Part shown: one piece after another, positions 1 through 10,132 of the stretch
How the letters are laid out: each line of letters starts with the position of its first letter
How positions within the stretch are numbered: position 1 is the stretch's first letter
Source: Zoogloeaceae bacterium
GTDB taxonomy: Bacteria > Pseudomonadota > Gammaproteobacteria > Burkholderiales > Rhodocyclaceae
NCBI GenBank assembly: GCA_024235675.1
Contig: JACKLZ010000002.1
Location: forward strand, 928,001 to 992,000
Direction of reading: 5' to 3'
Length of the DNA stretch: 64,000 bases
The notes under the pieces: generated by a model
Databases searched by the model: none
What the model was told of the DNA's origin: nothing
The model's input: only the letters and a program-made list of their open reading frames with translations
Translations under genes and position numbers: made by a program

Positions 1-690
<690 letters not shown>

Positions 691-757
691 ATCGATACCT
701 CTGTCCGAAATCAGGAATACGCGCTACACAATTTACGCAGGCCACACCAAGTATTCT

Positions 758-832
758 TGGTGCCCATGGGCAGGATTGAACTGCCGACCTCTCCCTTACC
801 AAGGGAGTGCTCTGCCACTGAGCTACATGGGC
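758..832 (-). tRNA. tRNA-Thr (GGT)
   Basis: On the minus strand a 75-nt cloverleaf begins GCCCATG and ends CATGGGCACCA, with D-arm AGCTCAGTGGCAGAGC and T-arm GGCAGTTCAATCCTGCC. The anticodon loop CTTGGTAAG gives anticodon GGT. The 3' CCA is encoded. It lies 67 nt upstream of tuf. Confidence 0.97.
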
Positions 833-849
833 GCACCACACACAAACCA

Positions 850-923
850 TGGAGCGGGTGAAGGGAATCGAACCCTCGTCGTAAGCTTGGAAGGCTTCTG
901 CTCTACCATTGAGCTACACCCGC
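850..923 (-). tRNA. tRNA-Gly (TCC)
   Basis: On the minus strand a 74-nt cloverleaf has acceptor stem GCGGGTG paired with CACCCGC, followed by TCCA (encoded CCA end). The D-arm is AGCTCAATGGTAGAGC and the anticodon loop CTTCCAAG gives TCC. It is the middle tRNA of the Tyr-Gly-Thr cluster. Confidence 0.97.
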
Positions 924-1007
924 ACACAACGAAGCGTTACACCAACACCGCTCGCTTCACCGGGCAAATCACCACGGCGCTGTCTCACTACGCACATCTA
1001 AAAAATC

Positions 1008-1092
<85 letters not shown>

Positions 1093-1107
1093 AGCGAGAA
1101 GCCCCGC

Positions 1108-1136
1108 ACTATAGTCGGAGCAATACCCTGTGTCAA
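1108..1136 (-). promoter_or_regulatory. Sigma-70 promoter of the tRNA-Tyr/Gly/Thr-tuf unit
   Basis: Read on the minus strand there is a perfect -35 box TTGACA (1131-1136), a 17-nt spacer and a -10 box TATAGT (1108-1113), ending 15 nt before tRNA-Tyr. This near-consensus promoter fits the high expression expected for tRNA and tuf. The -35 box overlaps the last codons of the lrp-like gene. Confidence 0.88.
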
Positions 1137-1648
1137 ACCTTTTTTGGCGGCATCGGGGAATGCGGCGCGGTTTGTCTTGCAAGTCCATCGAGCGGCAATG
1201 CGGTGGTGTGCTTTACCGTCTGCAACACGAAACTGGATTTGACGTTGGCCACCCCTTCCAGCTTGAGCAAGCGCTCCATCAGGAAGCGCGAAAAATGTTC
1301 GAGATCTTCCACGATGACATTCAGCAGGTAGTCCATTTCGCCGGTCAGCGCAAAACAGGAAAGCACTTCTGGCCAGGCCTGCGCCGCCGCATGAAACGCG
1401 CGGATCTGCGTATCGCCGCGCTTCTCCATGGTAACGGTGACATAAGCCTGAAGCCCGAGCCCGACGCGCCACGGGTCGACAATGGCGGCGTAGTGCCGAA
1501 TGACGCCTGTCGTCTCCAGCTGCCGCACCCGTCTCAGACAAGGCGATGGCGACAAGGACACGCGTTGCGCGAGTTCAGCATTGGTCATGCGCCCCTCGCG
1601 CTGCAACAGTTCAAGAATCCCCAGATCGGTCCGATCCAATGCCTCCAT
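1133..1648 (-). CDS. Lrp/AsnC family transcriptional regulator
   Basis: This 171-residue protein has an N-terminal AsnC-type helix-turn-helix (LDRTDLGILELLQREGRM, then NAELAQRVSLSPSPCLRRV) and a C-terminal RAM ligand-binding domain (VTVTMEKRG; then CFALTGEMDYLLNVIVEDLE). Such proteins bind amino acids and control their metabolism. Start 1648 is preceded by AGGAGG. It is divergent from the indolepyruvate oxidoreductase gene across 280 bp, so control of that gene by an aromatic amino acid or its keto acid is likely but inferred. The C-terminal tail after about residue 150 is variable and probably disordered. Confidence 0.93.
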   Translation of the reverse strand: MEALDRTDLGILELLQREGRMTNAELAQRVSLSPSPCLRRVRQLETTGVIRHYAAIVDPWRVGLGLQAYVTVTMEKRGDTQIRAFHAAAQAWPEVLSCFALTGEMDYLLNVIVEDLEHFSRFLMERLLKLEGVANVKSSFVLQTVKHTTALPLDGLARQTAPHSPMPPKKV

Positions 1649-1897
1649 GCCGCCCCCTCCTTGTTATTGGTGGAAGTTTGCGCGAGCACCGCGTCGGTGG
1701 CAATTTATTGCCACGCAGGCCGACATGAACACTGCGCCTGCCGTCATCTGGCGCCATGCGCTCCGCCGCTTTGCAAGCGTCCTGAGCCTGCGAACGCCAA
1801 ACAACTAGCCGCCATCGTGCGCGCGCGCTAGGCTAACGAAGACTGCCCGTCGATGCATTGCAGGCGGCAGGCTCTGACATCTGGTTTTCGCGGCACC

Positions 1898-1915
1898 CAA
1901 AAAACACGTTTTTTG
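1898..1915. promoter_or_regulatory. Inverted repeat in the ior leader
   Basis: CAAAAAAC-AC-GTTTTTTG, with 8-bp arms and a 2-bp centre, sits immediately before the ribosome binding site of the oxidoreductase gene. It could be an operator for the divergent Lrp-type regulator or a leader hairpin. It does not match the E. coli Lrp consensus closely. Confidence 0.4.
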
Positions 1916-1928
1916 AGGAGAAGCCCCC

Positions 1929-4900
1929 ATGGCCGACAGCACTCCCGTCTCCACCCCGTCACGCGAGATCACCCTCGACGACAAGTACACCCTGCACAGC
2001 GGACGCGTGTACCTCACCGGCTATCAGGCCCTGGTGCGGCTATTGATGATTCAGCAGGAACGCGATCACGCGGCCGGGCTCAATACGGCCGGTTTTGTAT
2101 CGGGCTACCGCGGTTCGCCACTGGGCGGACTCGACCAGACGCTCTGGAAGGCGCGCCCCCACCTGAAGCAGCGCAATATCGTGTTCCAGCCGGGCATCAA
2201 CGAAGATCTGGCCGCTACCGCCGTGTGGGGCTCGCAACAGGTCAACCTGTCACCCGAGGCGGAATACGACGGTGTCTTTGCACTGTGGTACGGGAAGGGG
2301 CCAGGGGTCGATCGCAGCGGCGATGTGTTTCGCCATGGCAATGCGGCGGGCAGCTCGAAGTTTGGCGGCGTGGTGGTGGTGGCTGGCGATGATCATGCGG
2401 CCAAGTCCTCCACCTTCCCGCACCAGACCGATCACTTCTTCAAATCGATGATGATGCCGGTACTCGCCCCCGCTGGCGTGCAGGAATACATCGACTTTGG
2501 GGTGCATGGCTACGCGCTGTCGCGCTATTCGGGCTGCTGGGTGGCGTTCAAGGCGCTGGCCGACACGGTCGAGACCTCGGCCTCGGTGGATGTCGACCCG
2601 AACCGCGTCCAGGTCATCATCCCCGAGGATTTCGCCATCCCGCGCGACGGCCTCAACATCCGCTGGCCCGACCCGCCGCTGGTGCAGGAAAAGCGCCTGC
2701 TCAACTACAAGTTGTATGCCGCGCTGGCCTACTGCCGCGCCAACGGACTCAATCAGGTCATCATCGACTCGCCCGCGCCCAAACTCGGCATCATCACCTC
2801 GGGCAAGAGCTACCTCGACGTGCGCCAGGCCTTCGACGACCTGGGCATCGACGATGCGCTGGCCGCCGAGATCGGCATCCGGCTCTACAAGATTGGCATG
2901 GTGTGGCCGCTGGAGTCCGTCGGCGTGCGCGACTTTGCCGAAGGCCTCGAAGAGATCCTGGTGGTCGAAGAGAAACGCCAGCTGCTCGAATACCAGCTCA
3001 AGGAAGAGCTCTACAACTGGCGCGAGGACGTGCGCCCGCGCGTGGTCGGCAAGTTTGACGAGAAGGGCGAATGGGCGCTGCTGCCCAAGGGCGACGGCAA
3101 GGTCGATCACGGCGAATGGCTGCTGCCTGCCGCCGGCGAGCTGACCCCGGCGATGATCGCCCGCGTCATCGCCGGGCGCATCGCACGCTTCTTCACCTCA
3201 GACCGCATCCAGGCACGGCTGGCCTTTCTGGAGGCCAAGGAGGCTGCGCTCGACCAGCGCGTGTTCTCCATCGACCGCGTACCCACCTTCTGCTCCGGCT
3301 GCCCGCACAACACCTCCACCCATGTGCCCGAAGGCAGCCGAGCGCTGGCCGGCATCGGCTGCCATTACATGGTCACCTGGATGCCCGAGCGGCGCACCGG
3401 CACCTTCACCCAGATGGGCGGCGAGGGCGTGCCCTGGGTGGGCCAGGCGCCCTTCACCCGCGAGAAGCACATCTTCGCCAATCTGGGCGACGGTACCTAC
3501 TTCCACTCGGGCCTGCTGGCGATCCGGCAAGCGGTGTCGGCCGGCGTCAACATCACCTACAAGATTCTCTACAACGACGCCGTCGCCATGACCGGTGGCC
3601 AGCCGCACGACGGCCGCCTGTCGGTGCCGATCATCGTGCAGCAGCTGCAGGCCGAGGGCGTGCATAACATCGTGGTCGTCACCGACGGCACCGACCGCGC
3701 CTACGGCCCGTCCGACATCCCGCACATCCCGGTGCGCCACCGCGACGAGCTCGATGCCGTCCAGCGCGAGCTGCGCGCCTCGGGCGGCGTCACCGCGCTG
3801 ATCTACGACCAAACCTGCGCTGCCGAAAAACGCCGCCGGCGCAAGCGCGGGCTCTACCCCGACCCGGCACGCCGGGTGTTCATCAACGAGGCGGTGTGCG
3901 AGGGCTGCGGCGACTGCGGGGTGGCCAGCAACTGCATGTCCATCCTGCCCGTCGAAACCGAGTTTGGCCGCAAGCGCCAGATCGACCAGTCGTCCTGCAA
4001 CAAGGACTATTCCTGCCTGAATGGCTTCTGTCCCAGCTTCGTCACCATCGAAGGCGGTGCGCCACGCAAGGGCCGGGCGATTGCCGATGCCGGCGACCGC
4101 TTCCCCGCGCTGCCCGAGCCTGTCCTGCCCGACACCCGCAAACCCTTTGGCATCATGGTCACCGGCGTCGGCGGCACCGGCGTGGTCACCATTGGTGCGC
4201 TGATCGGCATGGGCGCCCACCTTGATGGCAAGGGCGTCACGGTGCTCGACATGACCGGCCTGGCGCAGAAAGGCGGCTCGGTGTTCAGCCACATCCGCGT
4301 GGCCGATCAACCCGAGTCCTTGCACGCCGTGCGCATCGCCGCCGGCGAAGCCGATGCGGTCATTGGTGGCGATGTGGTGGTCTCGGCCAGTGTCGAGGCG
4401 CTCGCCAAAATGGCGGCCGGACGCACTCGCGCCATCATCAACTGTGCGGAGATGCCGACCTCGGACTTCACCAAAAACCCGGACTGGCAGTTCCCGCTCG
4501 ACAAAATGGAGCGCACTGTGCGCGACGCCATCGGCGCGGAAAACGCCGACTTCCTCGACGCGCAGGGCCTGGCCACCACATTGATGGGCGACGCCATCGC
4601 CACCAATCTCTTCCTGCTCGGCTACGCCTGGCAAAAAGGCATGGTGCCGGTCAGCCACGCGGGCCTGATGAAAGCCATCGAGCTCAACGGCACCGCCGTG
4701 CCCATGAACAAGCAGGCCTTCGTCTGGGGCCGCCGCGCCGCCTGCGATATCGACGCGGTCATCCGCATCGCCCGTCCGCCGCAAGCGGTGCCGCTGCATC
4801 CGCCCGGGCTCGACGAAATCATCGCGCGTCGGATGCGCTATCTCACCGACTATCAGGACGCGGCCTATGCCCGGCGCTATCAGCATCTGGTCGAACGCGC

Positions 4901-5465
4901 GCGCGCTGCCGAGGCGCCACTGGGCATGACGCGGCTGACAGAGGCTGTGGCGCAAAACTACTTCAAGCTGCTCGCTTACAAGGATGAATACGAAGTCGGC
5001 CGCCTGTACAGCGACCCGGCATTCTGGGATCGGCTCACCGACACCTTCGAAGGCGAGTTCGAGGTCAAGTTTCACCTCGCGCCCCCCTTCCTGTCGCGCC
5101 CCGACCCGGTCACCGGGCGCATCGCCAAGCGCATCTACGGCGAAGGCATGCGGCGCATATTCGGCGTCCTCGCCCGGCTCAAGGGCGTGCGTGGCACACG
5201 CTGGGATATCTTCGCCCGCACTGAAGAGCGGCGCGCCGAGCGCGCACTGATCCGGCAGTACGAGCAGGACGTGGGCGAGCTTCTCGACTCACTGAGCTTC
5301 CTGCGTCACAAGCTGGCCGTCGAGATCGCCTGCTTGCCGGAGACCATCCGCGGCTTCGGCCACGTCAAGGCACGCAACATGGCGCTGGCCGAGGCACAAC
5401 GGCAAGCCCTGCTCGCAAAATGGCGCTCACCTGCGCCAAACCCAGAGGAAGCCGACGCCGCCTGA
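1929..5465 (+). CDS. Indolepyruvate:ferredoxin oxidoreductase, fused large form
   Basis: Predicted to oxidise arylpyruvates (from Trp, Phe, Tyr) to arylacetyl-CoA with thiamine diphosphate, passing electrons to ferredoxin. In the 1178 residues, an N-terminal pyrimidine-binding domain (YRGSPLGGLD near 60) is followed by CSGCPHN near 455 and a TPP site with GDGTYFHSG near 520 and YNDAVAMTGGQ. A cysteine-rich stretch near 656-700 (CEGCGDCG, SSCNKDYSCLNGFCPS) is a likely FeS site, and a gamma-type domain begins with GVGGTGVV near 740. Length and order match the fused bacterial IOR family rather than two-subunit archaeal IorAB. Start 1929 has GAGGAG upstream. It is divergent from an Lrp-type regulator. 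Confidence 0.93.
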   Translation: MADSTPVSTPSREITLDDKYTLHSGRVYLTGYQALVRLLMIQQERDHAAGLNTAGFVSGYRGSPLGGLDQTLWKARPHLKQRNIVFQPGINEDLAATAVWGSQQVNLSPEAEYDGVFALWYGKGPGVDRSGDVFRHGNAAGSSKFGGVVVVAGDDHAAKSSTFPHQTDHFFKSMMMPVLAPAGVQEYIDFGVHGYALSRYSGCWVAFKALADTVETSASVDVDPNRVQVIIPEDFAIPRDGLNIRWPDPPLVQEKRLLNYKLYAALAYCRANGLNQVIIDSPAPKLGIITSGKSYLDVRQAFDDLGIDDALAAEIGIRLYKIGMVWPLESVGVRDFAEGLEEILVVEEKRQLLEYQLKEELYNWREDVRPRVVGKFDEKGEWALLPKGDGKVDHGEWLLPAAGELTPAMIARVIAGRIARFFTSDRIQARLAFLEAKEAALDQRVFSIDRVPTFCSGCPHNTSTHVPEGSRALAGIGCHYMVTWMPERRTGTFTQMGGEGVPWVGQAPFTREKHIFANLGDGTYFHSGLLAIRQAVSAGVNITYKILYNDAVAMTGGQPHDGRLSVPIIVQQLQAEGVHNIVVVTDGTDRAYGPSDIPHIPVRHRDELDAVQRELRASGGVTALIYDQTCAAEKRRRRKRGLYPDPARRVFINEAVCEGCGDCGVASNCMSILPVETEFGRKRQIDQSSCNKDYSCLNGFCPSFVTIEGGAPRKGRAIADAGDRFPALPEPVLPDTRKPFGIMVTGVGGTGVVTIGALIGMGAHLDGKGVTVLDMTGLAQKGGSVFSHIRVADQPESLHAVRIAAGEADAVIGGDVVVSASVEALAKMAAGRTRAIINCAEMPTSDFTKNPDWQFPLDKMERTVRDAIGAENADFLDAQGLATTLMGDAIATNLFLLGYAWQKGMVPVSHAGLMKAIELNGTAVPMNKQAFVWGRRAACDIDAVIRIARPPQAVPLHPPGLDEIIARRMRYLTDYQDAAYARRYQHLVERARAAEAPLGMTRLTEAVAQNYFKLLAYKDEYEVGRLYSDPAFWDRLTDTFEGEFEVKFHLAPPFLSRPDPVTGRIAKRIYGEGMRRIFGVLARLKGVRGTRWDIFARTEERRAERALIRQYEQDVGELLDSLSFLRHKLAVEIACLPETIRGFGHVKARNMALAEAQRQALLAKWRSPAPNPEEADAA

Positions 5466-5471
5466 GTACAC

Positions 5472-5501
5472 TTGGCGGGTGACGACAGCGTCGCCCGCCA
5501 A
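5472..5501 (+). terminator. Terminator-like hairpin after the IOR gene
   Basis: TTGGCGGGTGAC pairs with GTCGCCCGCCAA (one T-G wobble) around a 6-nt loop, starting 7 nt after the IOR stop codon. There is no T-run, so it may be an mRNA-stabilising hairpin or a weak terminator. Confidence 0.5.
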
Positions 5502-5590
5502 AGAAATACCCCGGATTTCTCCGGCAGATCTCGCATTGCCCCCGCCGGCACCCGGCTATGATGGGCCCACGCTGTCTTATCCCCTTGTCC

Positions 5591-6346
5591 ATGCCGCTCA
5601 TTCGATTTGTGCTGTCCCAGTTGATTGGCTGGGCCGTGGTCTTCGCCGCCCTCAAGCTCGGCGCGCCGCTGAGCGGTTTCGCACTGGCAATCAGTCAGGG
5701 CGCGCTCGCCGCACTCGCCAGTCGTGCGCTGCGGGCGCCACGCTGGTGGCACGCCTTCCACCTCGCCTTCACGCCACTGGTGTGGGCGGCCAGCGGACTC
5801 GGCATTCCGGCCGGCTGGTATCTGGTCGCATTTACGGTGCTTGCGCTGTTCTACTGGACCAGTTTCCGCACCCAGGTGCCGCTCTTCCTGACCAACGCGG
5901 CCACCACCCACGCCGTGCTGGAGCTGCTCCCCGCCGGCCCGGCCCGGATTCTGGACGCGGGCGCCGGCACCGGCTCGCTCGTTCGGCCACTCGCCGCCGC
6001 CCGTCAAGACTGCCAGATCGTCGGCATCGAGGCCGCCCCCGGCCCCTGGCTGATCGGCCGCGTGCTGGCGGCTGGCGCGCCCAACGTCGCGTGGCGCCGG
6101 GGCGATTTCTGGGCGGAGTCCTGGGCCGACTACGACCTGATCTACGCCTTCCTGTCGCCCGTGCCCATGCCCGAGGTGTGGATCAAGGCGCAAGCCGAGA
6201 TGCGCCCGGGCGCCCGACTGGTCAGCAATAGCTTTGCCATCCCGGGGGCTGTGCCCGATTTCGTCGTGCCAGCGACCGCCGCTGGCGGCCGCGAACTGTA
6301 TGTCTATTCGCCCGCGGCGAAACGCAAAGCGCCAATAAAGGGATAA
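5591..6346 (+). CDS. Membrane-linked class I SAM-dependent methyltransferase
   Basis: The 251-residue protein opens with two or three hydrophobic segments (FVLSQLIGWAVVFAALKL; VWAASGLGIPAGWYLVAFTV) that probably anchor it in the inner membrane. A Rossmann methyltransferase domain follows, with motif I as RILDAGAGTGSLV near residue 120, an acidic strand end GIEAAPG, and DLIYAFLSPVPMPEVW as motif IV-like. The substrate cannot be read from the sequence. The ATG at 5591 is preferred because it begins the first hydrophobic helix; an in-frame ATG at 5558 would add 11 residues. The gene stands alone between IOR and a ParA-like gene. Confidence 0.75.
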   Translation: MPLIRFVLSQLIGWAVVFAALKLGAPLSGFALAISQGALAALASRALRAPRWWHAFHLAFTPLVWAASGLGIPAGWYLVAFTVLALFYWTSFRTQVPLFLTNAATTHAVLELLPAGPARILDAGAGTGSLVRPLAAARQDCQIVGIEAAPGPWLIGRVLAAGAPNVAWRRGDFWAESWADYDLIYAFLSPVPMPEVWIKAQAEMRPGARLVSNSFAIPGAVPDFVVPATAAGGRELYVYSPAAKRKAPIKG

Positions 6347-6432
6347 AAACCGGTCAGTTCCACCGGCCATCAACATCGACACGCACCGATAATTCGATCA
6401 TGCGGCATCGGCCGCGCTTCGGAAATACCGTC

Positions 6433-7137
6433 ATGGCTGACATCATCTGCGTGATCGGGAACAAGGGTGGCACCGGCAAGACCACCCTCTCGCACATGCT
6501 CTGCCAGGGGCTTGGCCTCCTCGGGCAGCGCTCGGCGTGCGTGCTCACCGACACATCCCGCGAACCGCTCGCCCCCAACGGCCGGCGCTACGTCACGGCC
6601 GACGCGCGCACGCCCGACAGCCTCACCAAGGTGGTCGACAAGCTGCGCACCATGGACGGCTGGCTCGGCGTCATCGACGGCGGCGGCAACCGGCCCGAGG
6701 TGGATCGGCGCCTGTACGCGCTGGCCGACATCATCCTGCTGCCGTTTCGTGAGTCGCACGAAGACATCCGCACGGTCGTCGCCGACCTGGAACGCTTCCC
6801 CCGCGCCTATGCCCTGCCCTCGCAGTGGCCGACCAACCCGTGGGCACGGGAGGCCGCAGACCGCAGCGTGGCGCAATGGATGAGCGCCTATCGGCACCGC
6901 ATCCTGCGGCCGGTCAACGGCTTGTCATCGACCAAACTCTTGCTGCAGCGCGAGGTGCCGGATCAACTGCCAACGCCGCTGGCCAACGCCTGCCGGGGCA
7001 TTGCCCGGCAGATGCTGGATGTGATGGAAATTGAATACCGGGACACCAAAGACCCGGAAGAGGTCGCCGACGGCGCCGACAAGGCGATGGCCGTCGCCGA
7101 CAGCTTGCCGCACTACGCCAACGGGCATTCGCGCTAA
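6433..7137 (+). CDS. Orphan ParA/MinD-type P-loop ATPase
   Basis: The 234-residue protein starts MADIICVIGNKGGTGKTTLS, a deviant Walker A motif (KGGTGKT) typical of ParA/MinD/Soj ATPases. WLGVIDGGGNRPEV is the expected Walker A' region, with a glycine-rich variant, and ADIILLPFRESHEDI is the following strand. There is no ParB partner nearby, so it is an orphan that may position a cell component or belong to a plasmid-derived remnant. The acidic C-terminal tail (DTKDPEEVADGADK) is unusual. Start 6433 is chosen because it places the P-loop ten residues from the N-terminus, as in the family; the upstream ATG at 6400 would add 11 atypical residues. Confidence 0.82.
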   Translation: MADIICVIGNKGGTGKTTLSHMLCQGLGLLGQRSACVLTDTSREPLAPNGRRYVTADARTPDSLTKVVDKLRTMDGWLGVIDGGGNRPEVDRRLYALADIILLPFRESHEDIRTVVADLERFPRAYALPSQWPTNPWAREAADRSVAQWMSAYRHRILRPVNGLSSTKLLLQREVPDQLPTPLANACRGIARQMLDVMEIEYRDTKDPEEVADGADKAMAVADSLPHYANGHSR

Positions 7138-7178
7138 AGGCGGCCCCCCGGGCAATGCCGGGCCGGCCGCGGACTGGC

Positions 7179-7808
7179 CTAGACGCGTGACCCGTGACGC
7201 GTGATCACCAATACCGCCTGCGCGCGATTGGTGACGTTCAGGGCACGGAAGATCGCCGACATATGCACCTTCACCGTCCCCTCGGACAGCCCCAACAGTT
7301 CGGCGATTTCACGGTTGGTGCGCCCCTGCGCGAGCAATTCCATGACGCGGGTCTGCGCGGTCGTCAGGCCGAAGCGGTCCTGCACCGGGGCGCCGCTGCG
7401 CCGACGTGCGCCGGTGGCGTCTTCCTTGGGCGTATAGACCCCCCCATTGAGCACGATACGGATCGCGTCGAGCAGCTCTTCGCTGGAGCATGACTTCGGC
7501 ACGAAGCCAGAGGCCCCGGCCTTCAAGGCGCGCTGAATTGACGCGCTATCGTCCAGCGCCGACACGACAATGGCCGGCACATCAGGGAAGCGCTTGGCGA
7601 GAATTGCCAGCAGCGAAAATCCGTTCATGTCCGGCAACATCAAGTCGATGACGGCCAGATCCCACTCCGGATCTCGCTCCAGCTCCGCCAAGGCTTCATC
7701 CGCCGCCTTGAAGCCCGAGCACCGAACCTCCTCTTCCAGACGCATCAGCGTCTGCGACATGGCTTCACGCACTAAGACGTGATCTTCAACCACCAGAATC
7801 TTGGTCAC
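7179..7808 (-). CDS. LuxR/NarL-type response regulator
   Basis: This 210-residue transcription factor has a receiver domain (VVEDHVLVREAM at the N-terminus; phospho-acceptor Asp55 in AVIDLMLPDMNG; Lys in GFVPKS) and a C-terminal LuxR helix-turn-helix (LTTAQTRVMELLAQGRTNRE, then ELLGLSEGTVKVHMSAIFRAL). The GTG at 7808 is chosen as start because GGAGAAG lies 6-7 nt upstream and the receiver fold begins at once. It is divergent from a TonB receptor/binding protein/hybrid kinase block and is the most likely output partner of that kinase. Confidence 0.92.
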   Translation of the reverse strand: MTKILVVEDHVLVREAMSQTLMRLEEEVRCSGFKAADEALAELERDPEWDLAVIDLMLPDMNGFSLLAILAKRFPDVPAIVVSALDDSASIQRALKAGASGFVPKSCSSEELLDAIRIVLNGGVYTPKEDATGARRRSGAPVQDRFGLTTAQTRVMELLAQGRTNREIAELLGLSEGTVKVHMSAIFRALNVTNRAQAVLVITRHGSRV

Positions 7809-8089
7809 GCACACTTCTCCATTTGCATCCGAGCATGCTTGGGTGCCGCCCGCGGTCATTCCAATTCACACATTCCGAAAGGATAGCACGCCGCCATGCA
7901 AAACAGCGCGGCGACATTGCGTCCGACGGCCCCTTATTTTGCGCGACATGCAACACCGTTGAAACCGGCCGGGCATCTGTGCGTTCTACCCTATGCGCCT
8001 GCCCTCAATCCGGTAACAATGGCGGGGTTTTCGTTCCCGTTCAACGGTTCCTGGCCTCGCAAAACCGGGGGCACACCGTCCAATTCACC

Positions 8090-10132
8090 ATGCCCAGCCG
8101 ACACTTCACTTGGGTCGCCGCGCTCACGCTTGCTGCGTCGGCCCTTCCGTCACAAGCCGCACCTGACGCCGCCGCCAGTGAAATGAGCTTTCTGGATGAC
8201 ATCCCGGTGGTACTCTCGGCCGCGCGCCTGGTCCAGCCACTCAAGGACGCGCCAGGCGCCGTCACGGTTATCGACCGCGCGATGATCCGCGCCTCGGGCG
8301 CGCGGGATGTCGCCGAACTGCTGACCTGGGTGCCGGGCTTCCAGACGGGCCACAAAAACGGTTCGACCGCGCTGACGACCTACCACGGCCTGTCAGACGA
8401 CGCGCCCCGGCGCATGCTCGTGCGGGTGGACGGCCGCTCGGCCTACTCACCGTATTTCATCAGCGGCATCGAGTGGGCCAAGATCAGCGTCGACATTGAT
8501 GATATCGAGCGGATCGAGGTCTTTCGCGGCTCCAACGCGGCCGCCTATGGCAGCAATGCCTTCCTCGGTGTGGTCAACATCATCACCCGGCCAGCCGCCG
8601 ACACCCCGCGCTACCGGATCCGACTCACCGAGGGCGAAAACGGCATCCAGGAGCGCGTGCTGTCGACCCGCCAGCAATTCGGCGACGTCACGGCCCGGCT
8701 GACGGTCGGGCGGCAAGGCGACAACGGCCTCGCCCCCATCGACGACACCTATCGTAACCAGCGGGTCGACGCCCGAATTGACTGGCAATTGACACCCGAC
8801 CAGGAGGTCGAGTTCCACCTGGGCTTCGTCGACGGCCGCGCGCGAACCGGACTGGCAACCGATGTCTCCGACCCCGCGCGCAGCGCCGACAACTACACCG
8901 GTTTCGGCCAGGTCCGCTGGCGCAAACAGCTTGGCCTGGGCGATGAAATCAAAGCGACGTACTTTCATCAGGAAGAGCGCGCCATCGACGCCTACCGGAT
9001 TCCCTTCCTGACGTTTCTGGTTCAGCAAGGCATTCCCGCAAACATTGCAGCCATTCAGATGGCATTGCTTGGCGTTGCGGCCGACGGCGGCGTTGATGTC
9101 GACTACGCGACACGTGCGATCCGCGACGACCTCGAATTCGAGCACCTGCTCAACCCGCGGAGCGACGTGCGACTGGTGTGGGGTGCCGGCCTGCGCGAAG
9201 ACCGTGTGAGCTCGGCGCAGATGTTCAACACCGACGACAACATCGTTATCCGTCAGGCCCGACTCTTCGCCAACACTGAGTGGCAGGCCAGCCCGCGATG
9301 GACGCTCAACGCCGGCGCCATGCTGGAAAAAACCAACGAAACCGGCCTGCGCCTTTCGCCGCGCCTTGCGGCCAACTTTCACGTCGTACCCGACACCACG
9401 CTGCGCGCCGCGATCAGCCGCGCCTACCGCAATCTCACGCCCTTCGAACGGCAAGCGGACATCCGGTTTTACGAGAGCAGCACCGGAAAGCTCGTACGCC
9501 AAAGCTTCCAGCCCTCGCCCGGTCTGCGGCCGGAACGCGTGACAACACGTGAGATCGGCGTCCGCCAGGAATGGCAAAGCGGTCGCAGCAACATGGATCT
9601 TCGCCTCTTTGATGAGCGCATCGAAGACCTGCTGCGACGGGACACCACCGCCACCAACGCCACCGATCCCCGCCTCTCTCCCGCCCTCTGGAAGGGCGAC
9701 AGCCCGCGCTACTACAACGGCGGCTATGCGCGAATTCGTGGTGCTGAATTGACCGGCCTATATCGTCCGACACATGACACGTGGATCGGCGGGCATTATG
9801 CTTCGTTGGATATCAACAGCAACGACGAATTTGCGCTTGGTTCAGCACCGAACGAGCAGTTTTCGGTTTTCGCTGCGGCGCAGATTCACCCCGGATGGCA
9901 TATGAGCTTATCGCACCACTTTGTGGGCAGCATGCACTGGTACAGACAAAACAAAGATCGGCTCAAAGCCTATCGTCAGACCAGCCTGCGTCTGGCGTAT
10001 CGCTTTTCCGCCAGAGGCGCTCGCGGTGAAGTCGCGATCGGTGTGCAGCACTGGACCGACGCGTTCGCCGACTACCTGCCATCGCTGACCCGACCGACCC
10101 AGGCTTACGCAACGCTGAGACTGGAGTACTAG
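8090..10132 (+). CDS. TonB-dependent outer-membrane receptor
   Basis: The 680-residue protein has a signal peptide (VAALTLAASALPSQAAP), a possible TonB box near IPVVLSAAR, a plug domain (KDAPGAVTVIDRAMIRASGA; VDDIERIEVFRG-type motif as IDDIERIEVFRGSNAAAYGS near residue 140; VVNIITRP) and a beta-barrel ending in a typical aromatic C-terminus (YATLRLEY). It takes up a siderophore, cofactor or other ligand across the outer membrane. The substrate is not evident, and no FecR-like or sigma factor gene is adjacent. Instead it is followed by a periplasmic binding protein and a hybrid kinase. The ATG at 8090 places the signal peptide at the N-terminus; upstream in-frame starts add about 89 atypical residues. 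Confidence 0.92.
   Translation: MPSRHFTWVAALTLAASALPSQAAPDAAASEMSFLDDIPVVLSAARLVQPLKDAPGAVTVIDRAMIRASGARDVAELLTWVPGFQTGHKNGSTALTTYHGLSDDAPRRMLVRVDGRSAYSPYFISGIEWAKISVDIDDIERIEVFRGSNAAAYGSNAFLGVVNIITRPAADTPRYRIRLTEGENGIQERVLSTRQQFGDVTARLTVGRQGDNGLAPIDDTYRNQRVDARIDWQLTPDQEVEFHLGFVDGRARTGLATDVSDPARSADNYTGFGQVRWRKQLGLGDEIKATYFHQEERAIDAYRIPFLTFLVQQGIPANIAAIQMALLGVAADGGVDVDYATRAIRDDLEFEHLLNPRSDVRLVWGAGLREDRVSSAQMFNTDDNIVIRQARLFANTEWQASPRWTLNAGAMLEKTNETGLRLSPRLAANFHVVPDTTLRAAISRAYRNLTPFERQADIRFYESSTGKLVRQSFQPSPGLRPERVTTREIGVRQEWQSGRSNMDLRLFDERIEDLLRRDTTATNATDPRLSPALWKGDSPRYYNGGYARIRGAELTGLYRPTHDTWIGGHYASLDINSNDEFALGSAPNEQFSVFAAAQIHPGWHMSLSHHFVGSMHWYRQNKDRLKAYRQTSLRLAYRFSARGARGEVAIGVQHWTDAFADYLPSLTRPTQAYATLRLEY

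Noticed and set aside
3198..5075. A 625-residue open frame on the minus strand inside the IOR gene
   Set aside because: It is the antisense shadow of a strong GC-rich gene; its protein has no recognisable motif and the plus-strand protein carries all the expected family motifs.
7809..8089. Cobalamin riboswitch upstream of the TonB receptor
   Set aside because: No match to the conserved B12-box core could be found in this leader.
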